64,000 nucleotides of DNA, taken from Isoetes taiwanensis (lineage: Eukaryota > Streptophyta > Lycopodiopsida > Isoetales > Isoetaceae). A program made the translations under genes and the position numbers. The notes beneath the pieces are model-generated. The model was not told the DNA's origin, searched no databases, and saw only the letters and a program-made list of their open reading frames with translations. Shown here piece by piece: positions 44,192 to 54,610 of the stretch; the first letter of the stretch is position 1, and every line of letters begins with the position of its first letter. The stretch covers positions 126,001-190,000 of the forward strand of contig JAJEKV010000005.1 in assembly GCA_021234155.1 (NCBI GenBank). The letters are read 5' to 3'.

Positions 44192-44895
44192 TGTGACGGG
44201 CCCATGGTAGACCACTCGAGATATCTTTTATAATGTGCTTGTAGGGCGTTCCGAATATCAGCATAAATGGGTAGAAATGGCTACTCATAAACATCTAGAC
44301 AGTTTTGCCCATTTGATCAAAGATATCAGTTAGGAACGTTACGTTTAGTATCAGAGGTGGGTCTCAAGTTCGAGTCTTCATGGGTGTTATATATGTGGGG
44401 TCCATCTTGTGAAGGTTCTTGATGGTATTGTGACGTTCAAGGACGAGCACAAGTGTAGTGGGAGAGGTTATGAGAGACTGCTCGAGAGATCTTAGTAATG
44501 TGCCTGTGGGGCATTCCCGAGATATCGGCATAAATGGGTAGAAATGATTACTCATAAAAAGTCTAGACGGTGTTGTCCAATTGGTTACGGGCATGTCGGT
44601 TAGGAACATTACATTTAGTATCAGAGCCGAGTCTCCAGTTCGAGTCTCTATGGGTGCCTCTATATATGGGGTCCATCTTGTAAAGGTTCACGATGGTATT
44701 GTGATGTTCGATGATGAGCATAGATCTAGTGGAAGAGGTCATAGGTGCCTATATATATGGGGTCCCACTTATAGAGGTTCTTGATGCTATTGTGATGTTC
44801 GAGGAGAGCATAGATCTAGTGGAAGAGGTTGTGATGGGCCCATGGCAGACAATTTTGCCCAGTTGGTTAAGGGCATGTCAATTAGGAATGTTACA
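44192..44895 (+). mobile_element. TRIM retrotransposon with three LTRs
   Basis: Terminal-repeat retrotransposon in miniature. LTR1 44192-44343 (TGTGACGGGC to GTTACG), LTR2 44471-44611 (to ATTACA) and LTR3 44830-44895 (TGTGATGGGC to GTTACA, internally deleted). After LTR1 and LTR2 comes TTTAGTATCAGAG, matching the initiator-Met primer site TGGTATCAGAGCC. Purine tracts GGGAGAGG and GGAAGAGG precede LTR2 and LTR3. The whole is bordered by CTCTT on both sides (44187-44191 and 44896-44900), a 5-bp target duplication. No coding capacity, so it moves only with enzymes from other elements. Confidence 0.88.
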
Positions 44896-44900
44896 CTCTT

Positions 44901-45377
44901 GAGCATCTAGGAAGGCACTCATGCATCTTTGACTCATTTTTGACATCTGCTATCTTCCTTAGTGAGGTTATCAAAGTTGAAGATTGAGTGGCATCCTCTA
45001 TGGCTAGCAATGGCTCATCACTTATCTCTATGGCTGCTAAGAGCAGCTTGCGGTTCATCCATGCCCCATTCTATGGTCCATAGAAGGTTAATATAAGTTC
45101 CTCTTTACCAAAATGACTGATGCATTATTGTGCATGATCCTCTTCACTCTTGCTAAAGTTGTGAATGCTAGAAGCCCCATATGTGATGCTTGTCATTCCA
45201 ATGAATGATCCTTGCCAAGTCCAAAAGAATCTTGAGAGCTTGTTGGTCTGTCCTCTCACATACTTCCCCTAGTATCGAGTACCTTACATCTTCTATTAGA
45301 ATAGGCGAGATCGTATCTAATATTAGGCCTATCCCGGGGGTTGATGCTGGTATTTGCTTCATCATCTTTGCATTTCC
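44901..45377. other. no certain gene
   Basis: Possible 3' continuation of the minus-strand frame at 45.4-45.8 kb. Overlapping minus-strand frames, none recognised. Confidence 0.25.
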
Positions 45378-45764
45378 TTAAGGTAGAACTAAAAGTCTGA
45401 CCATGACGATAGCTAATACATTGTCCATCTTGTAAAGGATACCTGTCCTTGAGAAGTATATTCTGTAAGCCTCTGGATTGAACTTCCTGAGCGTCTCCAT
45501 CATGTGTGCGTCTACCAGACCTGTGAGGACTCCAATATATATGTAGAGTTCTCCTCTGCTTCCCTCTGGTGTAGCCAAAGGCACTAGGTGTGTGACGAGA
45601 ACGTGTGCCCAGTGTTGATAATATGGATCCAGGTACTCGGATAGTCTCCATGATGTTGAGGTCCAGAGTGCAAGCCATAAGATGTTGAGGTCCATGTTGT
45701 TGCTGTGTAACAACAACTGCCTTGCATGTATGATATTTTGCGTATCGTGTGCGTCGATATTCAT
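45378..45764 (-). CDS. orphan 128-residue protein with TATA box
   Basis: Uninterrupted frame MNIDAHDTQNIIHARQLLL to VLAIVMVRLLVLP. A TATA-like sequence TATAAATATA lies on the same strand at 45896-45905, 130 bases before the ATG, and the leader is pyrimidine-rich. The product has mixed helical stretches (MDLNILWLALW, AHVLVTHLVPLA) and no clear signal or domain. A second frame (45678-45256) overlaps it heavily in another phase. I prefer this one because of the promoter-like context. Could be an exon of a longer gene reaching 45.2 kb. Confidence 0.35.
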   Translation of the reverse strand: MNIDAHDTQNIIHARQLLLHSNNMDLNILWLALWTSTSWRLSEYLDPYYQHWAHVLVTHLVPLATPEGSRGELYIYIGVLTGLVDAHMMETLRKFNPEAYRIYFSRTGILYKMDNVLAIVMVRLLVLP

Positions 45765-45895
45765 GTCGCTAGGAGATGGAGGTTTTGTGATAAGTAAAGT
45801 GGAGGGGAGAGAGGCTTAGCTGAAATGCAACAATGAAAAGTGATAAAGATGGGTACTTCTGATTATAGCATGTTGATCTCATGCTGACATTTGCA

Positions 45896-45905
45896 TATAT
45901 TTATA
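45896..45905 (-). promoter_or_regulatory. TATA box of the orphan gene
   Basis: TATAAATATA on the minus strand, 130 bases upstream of the ATG at 45764. Confidence 0.4.
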
Positions 45906-47600
45906 GTAGTTAATTTAATATTAACACTCTATTCTATACCCTATCAGAAATTTTACACAAACAAGTGCAACTGCATGAGATTTGCAGGTCCCAAGCTAAT
46001 GTGCCATGTGGGTAGAGAAGGGGATATTGCCGCAACTCAAAAATCCCCCAACATGAGACCTAATGTCAGCAGTGTTATTGACCTCGGTGATAGCTGCAAG
46101 CCCACCGCTTGCAATAGCTTCTTTAATTGTTATGCATGTCAATGGCAGATGCATGCTTCCCATAGTTTGTAGATTTTATATAAAAATGGCTTTATCTTAT
46201 TATAGAGTTGAACGGATGGTCGCAATCCATTAGAATGGCATCTGTTGTTCTCATAGATATACCAATATATAGGATTTCTAAATGTACCAGTGTATAGGAT
46301 ATCTGGCATCTGTGGTAGGGAGTACTCGTCAATTGTGTGGAAGGTCCTTCCTCAAATTCCTCGCGTAGAATTTAGTTGATCAGATATTGAGTCTATTGAT
46401 GTTTGAGGCAAATTCATGTTGACAACAACTTGCAATTGTAGCTAATCTATTTTAGCCACATTTGCGTCTATTGTTGGGGTATCTATATGAATAGACCCTG
46501 CACTCCTGTCATCTATTTGCCTTGACAATCATCATCTATATGAATAGTCATATCTATTGGCTTGCAATCACATCATGCAATTATATGTAATTGCAAGAGA
46601 TGAATGCATGAATTGGCCACATTTGTTATCCATATACTTACAAGAAATTTATCGCGGCGGCCTTGGCCGCCGCGAACATTTCTCTTTTTCAAAGCAGTTG
46701 GACCCCAGTTAACGTCCAACATTCTCTTCTGCAATGGCCAAGTGATTCTAGATTGATGTGAAGCAACTTCGTAAGATCTTACATTCTAACTCTAATTTAG
46801 AAATTACAAAGTACAATATTTAGCTTAGTCTTTTAAAAAGTTGGTCAATATTTTTTGTTATTGAAGGTTCATGTGTTCACAGACATCAAACATCAAGTAG
46901 AATTATCAATTTACAGAATTGAAGATGCCTCATCATCACTAGAATGATATTTTTAAGTAATAATATAAATTACTTAAATAAATCCAAAAGGAACTCCAAT
47001 ACAAAGATCTCTCGACACAAAGGTGGTGAGTTACCAAAGCGCCATCCACCATCTATAAAAATCATCTAGATTTAGCTCAATAATGTAGTCTTTTTTTTTC
47101 ATCCGTTGCCATCTCTCGCAAATCAAAATATAATTGCAAATCAACTCAAACGTTCAGCTACAATTTCACACAACGATAGAATCCACATAATGATTACGCC
47201 AAGATTAAGGATGAAAGAAAAATGCTAGTTTCATATTAAACAATCCAAGCTTTAGCAATGTAACAAAATGGGAGAATATTTACCTTGCATGCAATTAGTG
47301 AAGCAGAAGAGAAGTGCTCACAATAGCTCTTCAAGTGCTCTCAATGCGTCGAGACAATAAGAAGGCCTTCTATTTATAAGATGGAGTTTTGTTGGATGAT
47401 CGACACACATGACTAATCTAGGGCTATATTTATGCCACAACTCGCGTGTAATCATTAATATCATTCGATATATATTTCATATCCATAATTATCCTAAAAT
47501 GGATATCATTAAGATTCTATATATATTGGGATTGATATCTTCTAACAAATTTGCCAATGGCCGCAATAAATGCAAAGTGCACACATGTCGTGCTTTGAAT
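45906..47600. other. no gene; contains a perfect 22-bp palindrome
   Basis: AT-rich. At 46653-46674 CGCGGCGGCC-TT-GGCCGCCGCG forms a perfect 10-bp stem in otherwise AT-rich DNA. Confidence 0.45.
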
Positions 47601-47601
47601 A

Positions 47602-47725
47602 TCTAGCATTATAACAGGGGGTTGTTTTTGTATTTTTGTACTTTTTTTCCTAAGGTTTTTATATGATTTGATGATAGTATTCTATGAGACATACTAATCG
47701 GTATATCTAGAGTGCACATACGCTC
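47602..47725 (+). mobile_element. possible Helitron 5' end, second copy
   Basis: TCTAGCATTATAACAGGGGG and the next 110 bases match 28346-28455, and the preceding base is A in both. It lies about 650 bases before the URT1 relic, on the same strand. Confidence 0.35.
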
Positions 47726-48252
47726 ACTTTAATTTTCGTGACACTTTCCAATGGTTGAATCCATAAATTTTGATATATATTTTTTATAATTTAAGATTCT
47801 ATGCTAAGAAAAAGTATTTTTTCCTTGCTTTACATGCAAGGCTCGAGACCCTTCAACTTAGGGTTTCGTTCTTCCCATGCCATATTCTGGTCCTCTGCCA
47901 TATTCCACCATATTCCACAGGGCATGTATCATGTTGGATCAGCTAAGCCTATTTTCTTACCTTGTTGCACAGCCTGGATGTTATGGTTCTTTGAGGTTGA
48001 ACCCCATATCCGATTCAATTTCTATAACTATAGAAGGGGTGTAGAGATGGTTCCGAGAGCCCCATGAAAAGCAAAAACCGGCAGAGGGAAATGGGTCGGG
48101 CGAGGTATCGGTAATCACGTTTTTAAATGATCTCCGCTTTAAATGATCTCGACTCGAAAAGGTTGAAACCAGGGATCCGTGGTTTGCGTAATACAAGCGG
48201 GGTTTTCGGAAGTCCTCCCCGTATCTCTTTTGGATAGCTTGGTTGAACACGG

Positions 48253-49605
48253 ATGGCCGCAAAGCTTTTCTTATTTGGGTCATGTGCAAATGCATTTGGA
48301 GTCTGAAATAGTGATATTGATGTATGCTTGACTGTTGATGAGGAAGATCCAAATAAAGCTGAGCTTGTTGTTTGGATGGCAGATATCTTGGAAGCTAATG
48401 ACATGGAAAGTGTTCAGGTCAGTTTTTATTAACAAACAAGATCCTCTAGTTTCATTAATAAGAAATGCATAGTCTCTTGACAAAGGGTTCTTCCGTGCAT
48501 TGACTCATGCTGTTGTAGTTAATTAATTCGAAATTGTTGCATGACTATGCAAAAATTGATGTCCGGTTGAGGCAACTGGCTTTCATAGCTAAGCACTGGG
48601 CAAAATCTCGCCAAGTGAATGAAATAATCCAGGTTGTTCCTTCCTTGCATAATTTGATTTTCCAAATACCTTTAGGCAAAGGGGTTCCGTGGGTCACGCA
48701 TTCGTGGTCACAGAAAATACCTTTGTGCGGCCGGATTCGCGGGTCACAGATTCTCCAAAGATGGCCGATGTGATTGCAATAGGAGGTAATCAGATATTGC
48801 AGGAGGTAATAGGATGTGGAGCCAGCCAAAATTCATGTGCTAATGTGCATTCATTTCCTTCAGCAACGTACGCCCCCAATTCCGCCTTGTCTACGGTGTA
48901 ACTCCCATGTGACTTGGAAATTGGCGGCATTTTTAAAGTTGGAAAAGGGTTTTCACATTGTCACCATTGAAAGAAGTGGCGATAGAATCCTTAGGAGTAA
49001 TAAGCTGCCAGATTAGGGCAAGTAATGTCCAATCAGAATTATTTTGGACCGTAGCTACTAGTCATCGGATTTTGGAGCAATATTAAGGTTACATTAAGGC
49101 ATTATGCGCTTATTAAAGAAAAATGTGAGGAAATTGCAAAATTGAAATTTGTGGGAAAGAGTCCAATGTTGGTCATTACACGAGAGCCGATGAAGATAGC
49201 CACGAGCTCAACTTGCATATGATCATACCGAATGCCATTTAATTCAAAGCAATTTCCGTGGATGCCTTTGTCCATAATGCATCCGATCATACCGAATGCC
49301 AATAACCGGGCAATTTCCGCAGCGGATGCCTTTGTCCATAATGTGTATCCTCGATGGCATCTTAGCTTTGTCACATGAATAATTATGCTTTATCGATCAA
49401 AAATTGACATTTGAGGTTTATGATGAGAATCATTCAGTAATGGAAGAAACCTACCAGCTTGTAGGTGAACGATATCTCTTGTGCATATTATGATCAAGTG
49501 GAAACATTAAAAGATTATGGCAAACAAGATAATGAAACACTTGGGGAGCTAGTCACGCTTTTTTAGTATTGGGCTTATGGGCACACTATAACCGAAAGCA
49601 AATGA
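48253..49605 (+). pseudogene. URT1: URT1-like terminal uridylyltransferase relic
   Basis: URT1 adds uridines to the 3' ends of deadenylated mRNA. Pieces in order: 48253-48417 has FLFGSCANAFGV, a TGA stop at 48304-48306, then SDIDVCLTVDEEDPNKAEL. GS and D-x-D are the nucleotidyltransferase catalytic motifs, with a GTCAGT donor after. 48494-48632 has ALTHA joined to [20 protein letters not shown] and [11 protein letters not shown]. The VPIVKL-to-AVVN segment is deleted. 48828-48894 has VLMCIHFLQQRTPPIPPCL. 49465-49605 has ISCAYYDQVETLKDYGKQDN, ETLGELVTLF, then a TAG (49564-49566) and YWAYGH. Introns remain, so this is a DNA copy and not a retrocopy. Confidence 0.88.
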
Positions 49606-49963
49606 TTTCTACCGAACTCGAGGCTTTATGAGTTTATTTCTCATTTTCGCTCAAATGTTTAACTAATATTTACCTCATTATCATGGAAAGTATCATGGTC
49701 ATCCATCGCGTTCATGAAATATTCGTAGAGACTTATTATGTCATGTCAAGAACTTTGTGACAATGCTCGGTTTGTGCATTGTATTTCTAGAATAGTTGTG
49801 CATTGTTTAGAGTGGAATAAATGGTGTTGCATTTGATCCTTCATGAACTTGATTCTTGTATTGCAATATTCAAATTCATCGATAATGAATGAATAATGAA
49901 TAAGCTACGTTGTTTTTAATAAACATATCAAGATAATACTTATGCTTGCTTTGTTAGGGCCCG
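49606..49963. other. no gene seen
   Basis: AT-rich flank between the URT1 relic and the fold-back element. May hold further decayed URT1 intron sequence. Confidence 0.25.
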
Positions 49964-49964
49964 A

Positions 49965-50455
49965 AGGGCCCAAATTTTTTTTTTATTATAACAACCAACA
50001 CATAACTACCATTAACATTAATTAACACAACTATTACATCCAACACTTTTAAATTAAAACCCCCTTGAAACCCCCTCTAGTTTGGGTGCATATTCACACG
50101 GGGGTGACATAGGGCAGCGAGAGCCCCTATAATTATGTTTTGTACGTACAAAATCAACACCATATAGTATATTACCTCAAATCTTATAGTATTTTACAAA
50201 TCTTGTTATACAGTATAACAAATTCCATACATCCATACCCCACAAACGAGGAACTTTGCGTACGGTGTAGATTAAGGAATAAGGGGTGAATATGCCTATC
50301 CAACAGCTCTCGTTGCCCGGAGTCACCCCCCGTGTGAATATGCACCCAAACTAGAGGGGGTTTCAAGGGGGTTTTAATTTAAAAGTGTTGGATGTAATGG
50401 TTGTGTTAATTAATGTTAATGGTAGTTATGTGTTGGTTGTTATGTGTTGGTTGTG
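49965..50455 (+). mobile_element. fold-back element, family M, both arms present
   Basis: The left arm (about 49985-50125) and right arm (about 50305-50455) are inverted copies. ACCATTAACATTAATTAACA recurs reversed as TGTTAATTAATGTTAATGGT, and CCCCCTCTAGTTTGGGTGCA as TGCACCCAAACTAGAGGGGG. The spacer matches the 35.5 kb copy. Non-coding. The end of the right arm runs into a tandem array, so a target duplication could not be judged. Confidence 0.75.
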
Positions 50456-50735
50456 ATAATTCGCAATAAATGCAAAGCGTATTAATGGCCGCAATAAATG
50501 CAAAGGGTATTAATAGCCGCAATAAATGTAAAGTGCACACATGTCGTGCTTTGATAATTCGCAATAAATGCAAAGCGTATTAATGGCCGCAATAAATGCA
50601 AAAGGTATTAATGGCCACAATAAATGCAAAATGCACACATGTCGCGGCTTTGATAATTATGAATAAATTCAAAGCGTATTAATGGCCACAATAAATGCAA
50701 AGTGTATTAATGGCCGCAATAAATGCAAAGTGCAC
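50456..50735 (+). repeat. 26-bp tandem repeat (GCAATAAATGCAAAG)
   Basis: Units of the form TTAATGGCCGCAATAAATGC AAAGNGTA recur about eight times, in two blocks ended by GTGCACACATGTCG-TGCTTTGATAA. One unit with the same ending also lies at 47562-47600 just before the possible Helitron 5' end. Confidence 0.75.
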
Positions 50736-50753
50736 AAATCTGCCATAAATGCA

Positions 50754-51310
50754 ATGAATGCAACGTGTCATTCTATGGTAATGCTCATATCTTCCTCCAC
50801 CATAAATGCTCATAAATGCCTCAAATCTGAAATTAATGTCATAAATGCCTCAATGCAACGGTCGCGGCTCTCCTAATTTTTAAGGAAGAAATTACGCGGC
50901 GAACACAAAAATGTAATAACGATGAATGCAACGCGGTCATTCTATGGTAATGCGCATATCTTCCTCCGCCATAAATGCTCATAAATGCCTCAAAATGAAT
51001 TTAATGCCATAAATGCCTCAATGCAACGCGGTCATGCTCTCCCTAATTTGTAAGGACCACCATAAATGCTCATAAATGCCTCAAATCTGGAAATTAATGT
51101 CATAAATGCCTCAATGCAACGGTCATGCTCTCCTAATTTTAAGGAAGAAATTACGCATGCTAACACAAAAATGTAATGCGATGAATGCAACGTGTCATTC
51201 TATGGTAATGCTCATATCTTCCTCCACCATAAATGCTCATAAATGCCTCAAATCTGAAATTAATGCCATAAATGCCTCAATGCAACGTGTCATGCTCTCC
51301 TAATTTGTAA
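50754..51310 (+). repeat. 168-bp satellite-like tandem array
   Basis: Units starting ATGAATGCAACGTGTCATTC at 50754, 50922 and 51181, with a partial unit at 51055-51180. Each unit contains CATAAATGCTCATAAATGCC and TGCTCTCCTAATTT. Predicted frames repeat the same peptide and are not genes. Confidence 0.85.
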
Positions 51311-51370
51311 GGAAGATATTAGAGGCGAGCAGAAAAATGTATCTGCCTTATAATAGGAGGAAAATACCGC

Positions 51371-51425
51371 AATAGAATAGAATAGAATAGAATAGAATAG
51401 AATAGAATAGAATAGAATAGAATAG
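51371..51425 (+). repeat. (AATAG)11 microsatellite
   Basis: Eleven perfect copies of AATAG. Confidence 0.97.
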
Positions 51426-51718
51426 ATATGTCAAACATAATGAATGCTAGTCAAATTAAAATTATATACCCATAAGGTTCGCGAATAATATTTTATGTTC
51501 TTTTTTTTTGGGGTTGGGGGAGAGGCAAAAATATTGTAAATCAAAAAAGGCTTTTTTTCTTCATGTGGACCTTGGTTTCTAAGGCCCTTTTTTGGCAGGC
51601 ACATGTGGCATGCGTTTCTAGATGTGCTTGTCACATGTGCATGCGGCATGAGCATGCCACATGCTTTTTGGCACCGACAACCAGGCATCTGAAAGAACAT
51701 ACTGGATTTCCATTGTGA

Positions 51719-51800
51719 TTGGGCCTTTGGTCTAGTGATAAAGCACTAGTCCTTGAACACTATATATGGAGTTCAAGAAGCCAAGAGTCGCACTATGATA
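51719..51800 (+). other. tRNA-like (SINE-like) sequence
   Basis: TTTGGTCTAGTGATAAAGC resembles an A box with D-loop and GAGTTCAAGAAGCC a decayed B box, about 30 bases apart. No cloverleaf closes, so this is probably a tRNA-derived SINE head, not a tRNA gene. Confidence 0.4.
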
Positions 51801-52100
51801 GTTCTGTCCCATTGAAAATATGATTTGATTTTGAACGTCTATCTATCTGTTGAATTATGATTTATATATCATTAGCCAACCATCACATATTATTGGCTTT
51901 TTGGCCAAAACCCCAAAAAACACAGGTCTCCCATAAACGACCACTATCAAAGCAGAACACCTAACATTCATAAATGGCTCCGTGTACTAGCAGCTTGCTT
52001 TTCTCATGCTTTTCAGCTTGGAGAAAAAACTTAAATCCAAAAGAAGCCCATAAGCAAATGGATCGTGCTCACCTAGCCACTTGCTTTGAAAATAAAACAA
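51801..52100. other. no gene seen
   Basis: AT-rich spacer. Confidence 0.3.
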
Positions 52101-52560
52101 AAGAAATAAATATCAATAGCAAAATCAATTCTTCTTAGCCACCGGACTTCCATGTTCGCAATAAAAAAATAAATGCAACAAGAGCTTTGCAGAATCTAAA
52201 CCACAGATCAAATTTCCATAACAACTTACTAATGAAATTGTAAAAAGCAAGAAGGGAACAGAAATACCTGCGAGAATCCCATCCATGGAAAAAAGAGAAC
52301 AAAAGTACCTGCTACAATATTCCATCTATGAACTCGATTGACGGGAAACCCAAAAACCAAAAACCATGGAAGGTGCCAGAACCCTGCAAATTAGAGTGGA
52401 AAAGATTGAGATTAATGGATAAAGGCAAGGAACAATGAGACAACTGTAGCAAGCTGCTATGAGAAGTATGTCAAACGATAAAAAAAAGAGAAATTGCTAT
52501 ATATGCTGCTCGTCCTCCCAGAGAATGATGATCCGGTGGTCTGGATCGATGACATTATAG
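52101..52560 (-). mobile_element. family H copy with decayed palindrome
   Basis: On minus, the palindrome at 52514-52558 (ATGTCATCGATCC...GGATCATCATTC) is followed by GGACGAGCAGCATATATAG, the same order (palindrome, GACGAGC, TATA) as at 11.7 kb. The body toward 52100 is not alignable to the others and lacks the 3' block. Confidence 0.5.
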
Positions 52561-52839
52561 ATGGCTTGATACAGGCAACCTGCTCATATCCCAAGAGAAT
52601 ACCTAAAGGGCTTGTTGTCTAAAACCCATAAGTGAAGCACATATTAACTTAAGAAGGCCACTATATTGTCTTTATTGACCAAATCTTATTTTCTATAACG
52701 TTGTCGTTGGGAAGGCCAGCTATTTTTGGATTTTCCTTTTTTGACTCTTGCCTATCTAGTGGTTTGGGTTTCTTTTATTTTCATCGGCCTTTCTTCTATT
52801 GGGCGCTCTCTATTTCTTTGTTTCTAGTTTTCGTTAAGT

Positions 52840-53637
52840 CCCTTCCTCCCCTAGTGGGGGATCATCTATTGGCCCCTTAGATGTAAAATTTTATGGGCGG
52901 ATGTTCTTCCCGATTCCAGTTTGTTAGATGTTCCTTCGTAACTAGATGGATGTTCTTCCCCATCTTAATTACTTTTTTCTGTTCTAGTTTGCAGAGTTGG
53001 CTTCTGGCTAGGCAGACATCTTTATTCCAACAGTCCAATGTTGTGGATTTTATCATTTCAACTCTCTTTATCGATGATGGGTGGAATTCTAAGGACTCTA
53101 ATGGATTATATTTTTGTCATCTTGTGCTCAAGTTTTTTCAGAATCCATCGTTTTTTGGAGCATTGAAGCCATTTACATTGGAGCTTTGAAGTTGTTGCTT
53201 TCACTTTTTCTGCTGGACTCAGATTGGTCTAGGTTAAGGTCTAGACATCGCATCAATTCTGGAGCATTGACGCTATTAGCATTAGTGGTGACTTTTCACT
53301 TTTGGATTGGTTCGAATGAGTGTCTACTGATGTATATGTTTTTTTAGTAAATTATTTACCTCAATGGTTTTCCTCGAAAACTTGAAAGGGCGGAATAGTT
53401 TTATCCAAGTGATAAAACATTGACTCTTGACTACATATAACATCGATACGGGTTCTTTTATTGAAATTTGGCCCTCATTAATTGTTTATATTTGGGCTTG
53501 TTTTGAAAGAGGTGAAAAGTTTCGACATTATTTTGGTTCGTGGATCTATTTCGAAGATCTTTAATCTATTGTACGTTTTGTGGATACTCAATAAAGAAAA
53601 TTTACTTCACTTCTATTGTATCTTGTTCCCATGATAT
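52840..53637 (+). mobile_element. longer family H relative, plus strand
   Basis: Aligns with the reverse of 13.99-14.48 kb. The 3' block at 53362-53425 has GGTTTTCCTCGAAAACTTG, AAAGGGCGG and TTTTATCC. It is followed by 190 bases ending AATAAAGAAAA near 53591. The outer stem is decayed. Frames are Phe/Ser-rich and not conserved. Confidence 0.55.
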
Positions 53638-53673
53638 ATTCCTAAGATGGGTCCTATAGCATATCAAGTGGCC

Positions 53674-54582
53674 AGTGAAGTGGTGTTCTCATTGAGCTTT
53701 TGAAAATCACTGAGTACAAATTGATTCCCCTACTAGGGGTAGAAATGTTTGAAAATATTGATAAATATGCTCCAAATCTAGACAATCATTGAGAGCACGA
53801 TGGAAATGAAGAAAACAGATAAAGTGTGATCCATCCGCTCTCATATATCAACCGCGAAATGCTTTGAAACAAACATGATGGCAAGGCATCCCTAAGGAGA
53901 AGCTCGACCACTCGCCCTCCGACAACCGAGAGATCTGCACAAAGTAACATGCAATGGAAGTCTTGAAAAAGAGAGTGACCCATTAAAAAGTTAAGATGTA
54001 CCAGCCATGGCTCGTGCCAAAGCACAATAATATATATAGAGTAATAAAGCTCGGAGGCTCCAGAGCCACACCGAGAAAGAAATAACAGCCGACCAATCGA
54101 AAATCGTCCGCGGAATGACCATCGCGGGAAAAAATGTTTGATTAGTGCTGCCTCGGAGGCTACAGTGCCACGCCGAGAGAGAATGAAAATGAAACAATAA
54201 CCTCGGAGGCCACAGTGCCACGCCGAGAAAAAAATGAAAAATAAGAACACATGTATTTGCAAAGAACATCGCAAAGAAACAATGGAGGATACATCGCAAA
54301 GAAACAATGGAGGACTGACAAATAAGAAATGAGCAACTGCAACAATGGAACGGAATAATGGAACACAAGAAAACGGTATGACCTACTGCAGATGATTCAT
54401 CATGGGAGGGAGGATGAGGAAAACTGGTAGGATAAAGAAGGAGGAGAAAAAACTAGCTCAAGAGAACGCCGATGAATGAAAATGAAAGAAAAGTCGAAAT
54501 AAATAGGCGATGTGAGGAGAGACGTCCCCATCCAAGGAATGTCGGTTCTATTGCTATCACAATAGAACCGTGGCATTCCTAG
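53674..54582 (-). mobile_element. family H member with strong palindrome, flanked by direct repeats
   Basis: The palindrome at 54535-54580 has inner stem CGGTTCTATTG/CAATAGAACCG (11 bp, perfect) and outer arms AGGAATG/CATTCCT, extendable through CCATCC/GGATGG. ATTCCTARGATGGG through TCAAGTGGCC (36 bases, one mismatch) occurs at 53638-53673 and 54575-54610. These could be a target duplication or parts of two family copies. A three-fold repeat CTCGGAGGC-ACAGTGCCACGCCGAG lies at 54048-54225. The long minus frame (54307-53786) is Phe/Ser/Leu-rich and not recognised. Confidence 0.5.
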
Positions 54583-54610
54583 GATGGGTCCTATAGCATA
54601 TCAAGTGGCC

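Noticed and set aside
25005-49605. Reassigned stop codons (TAA/TAG as Gln)
   Set aside because: The accessory gene alone would fit, but in the PPR relic TAG replaces Trp and in the URT1 relic TGA and TAG replace other residues. Decay explains all.
50754-51310. CRISPR-like regular repeats
   Set aside because: Units are adjacent 168-bp satellite copies with no unique spacers, in a plant nuclear context.
53786-54307. 173-residue minus-strand protein
   Set aside because: It lies inside a family H member, has a repeated segment arising from a DNA repeat (CTCGGAGGC...GCCGAG), and overlaps two other open frames.
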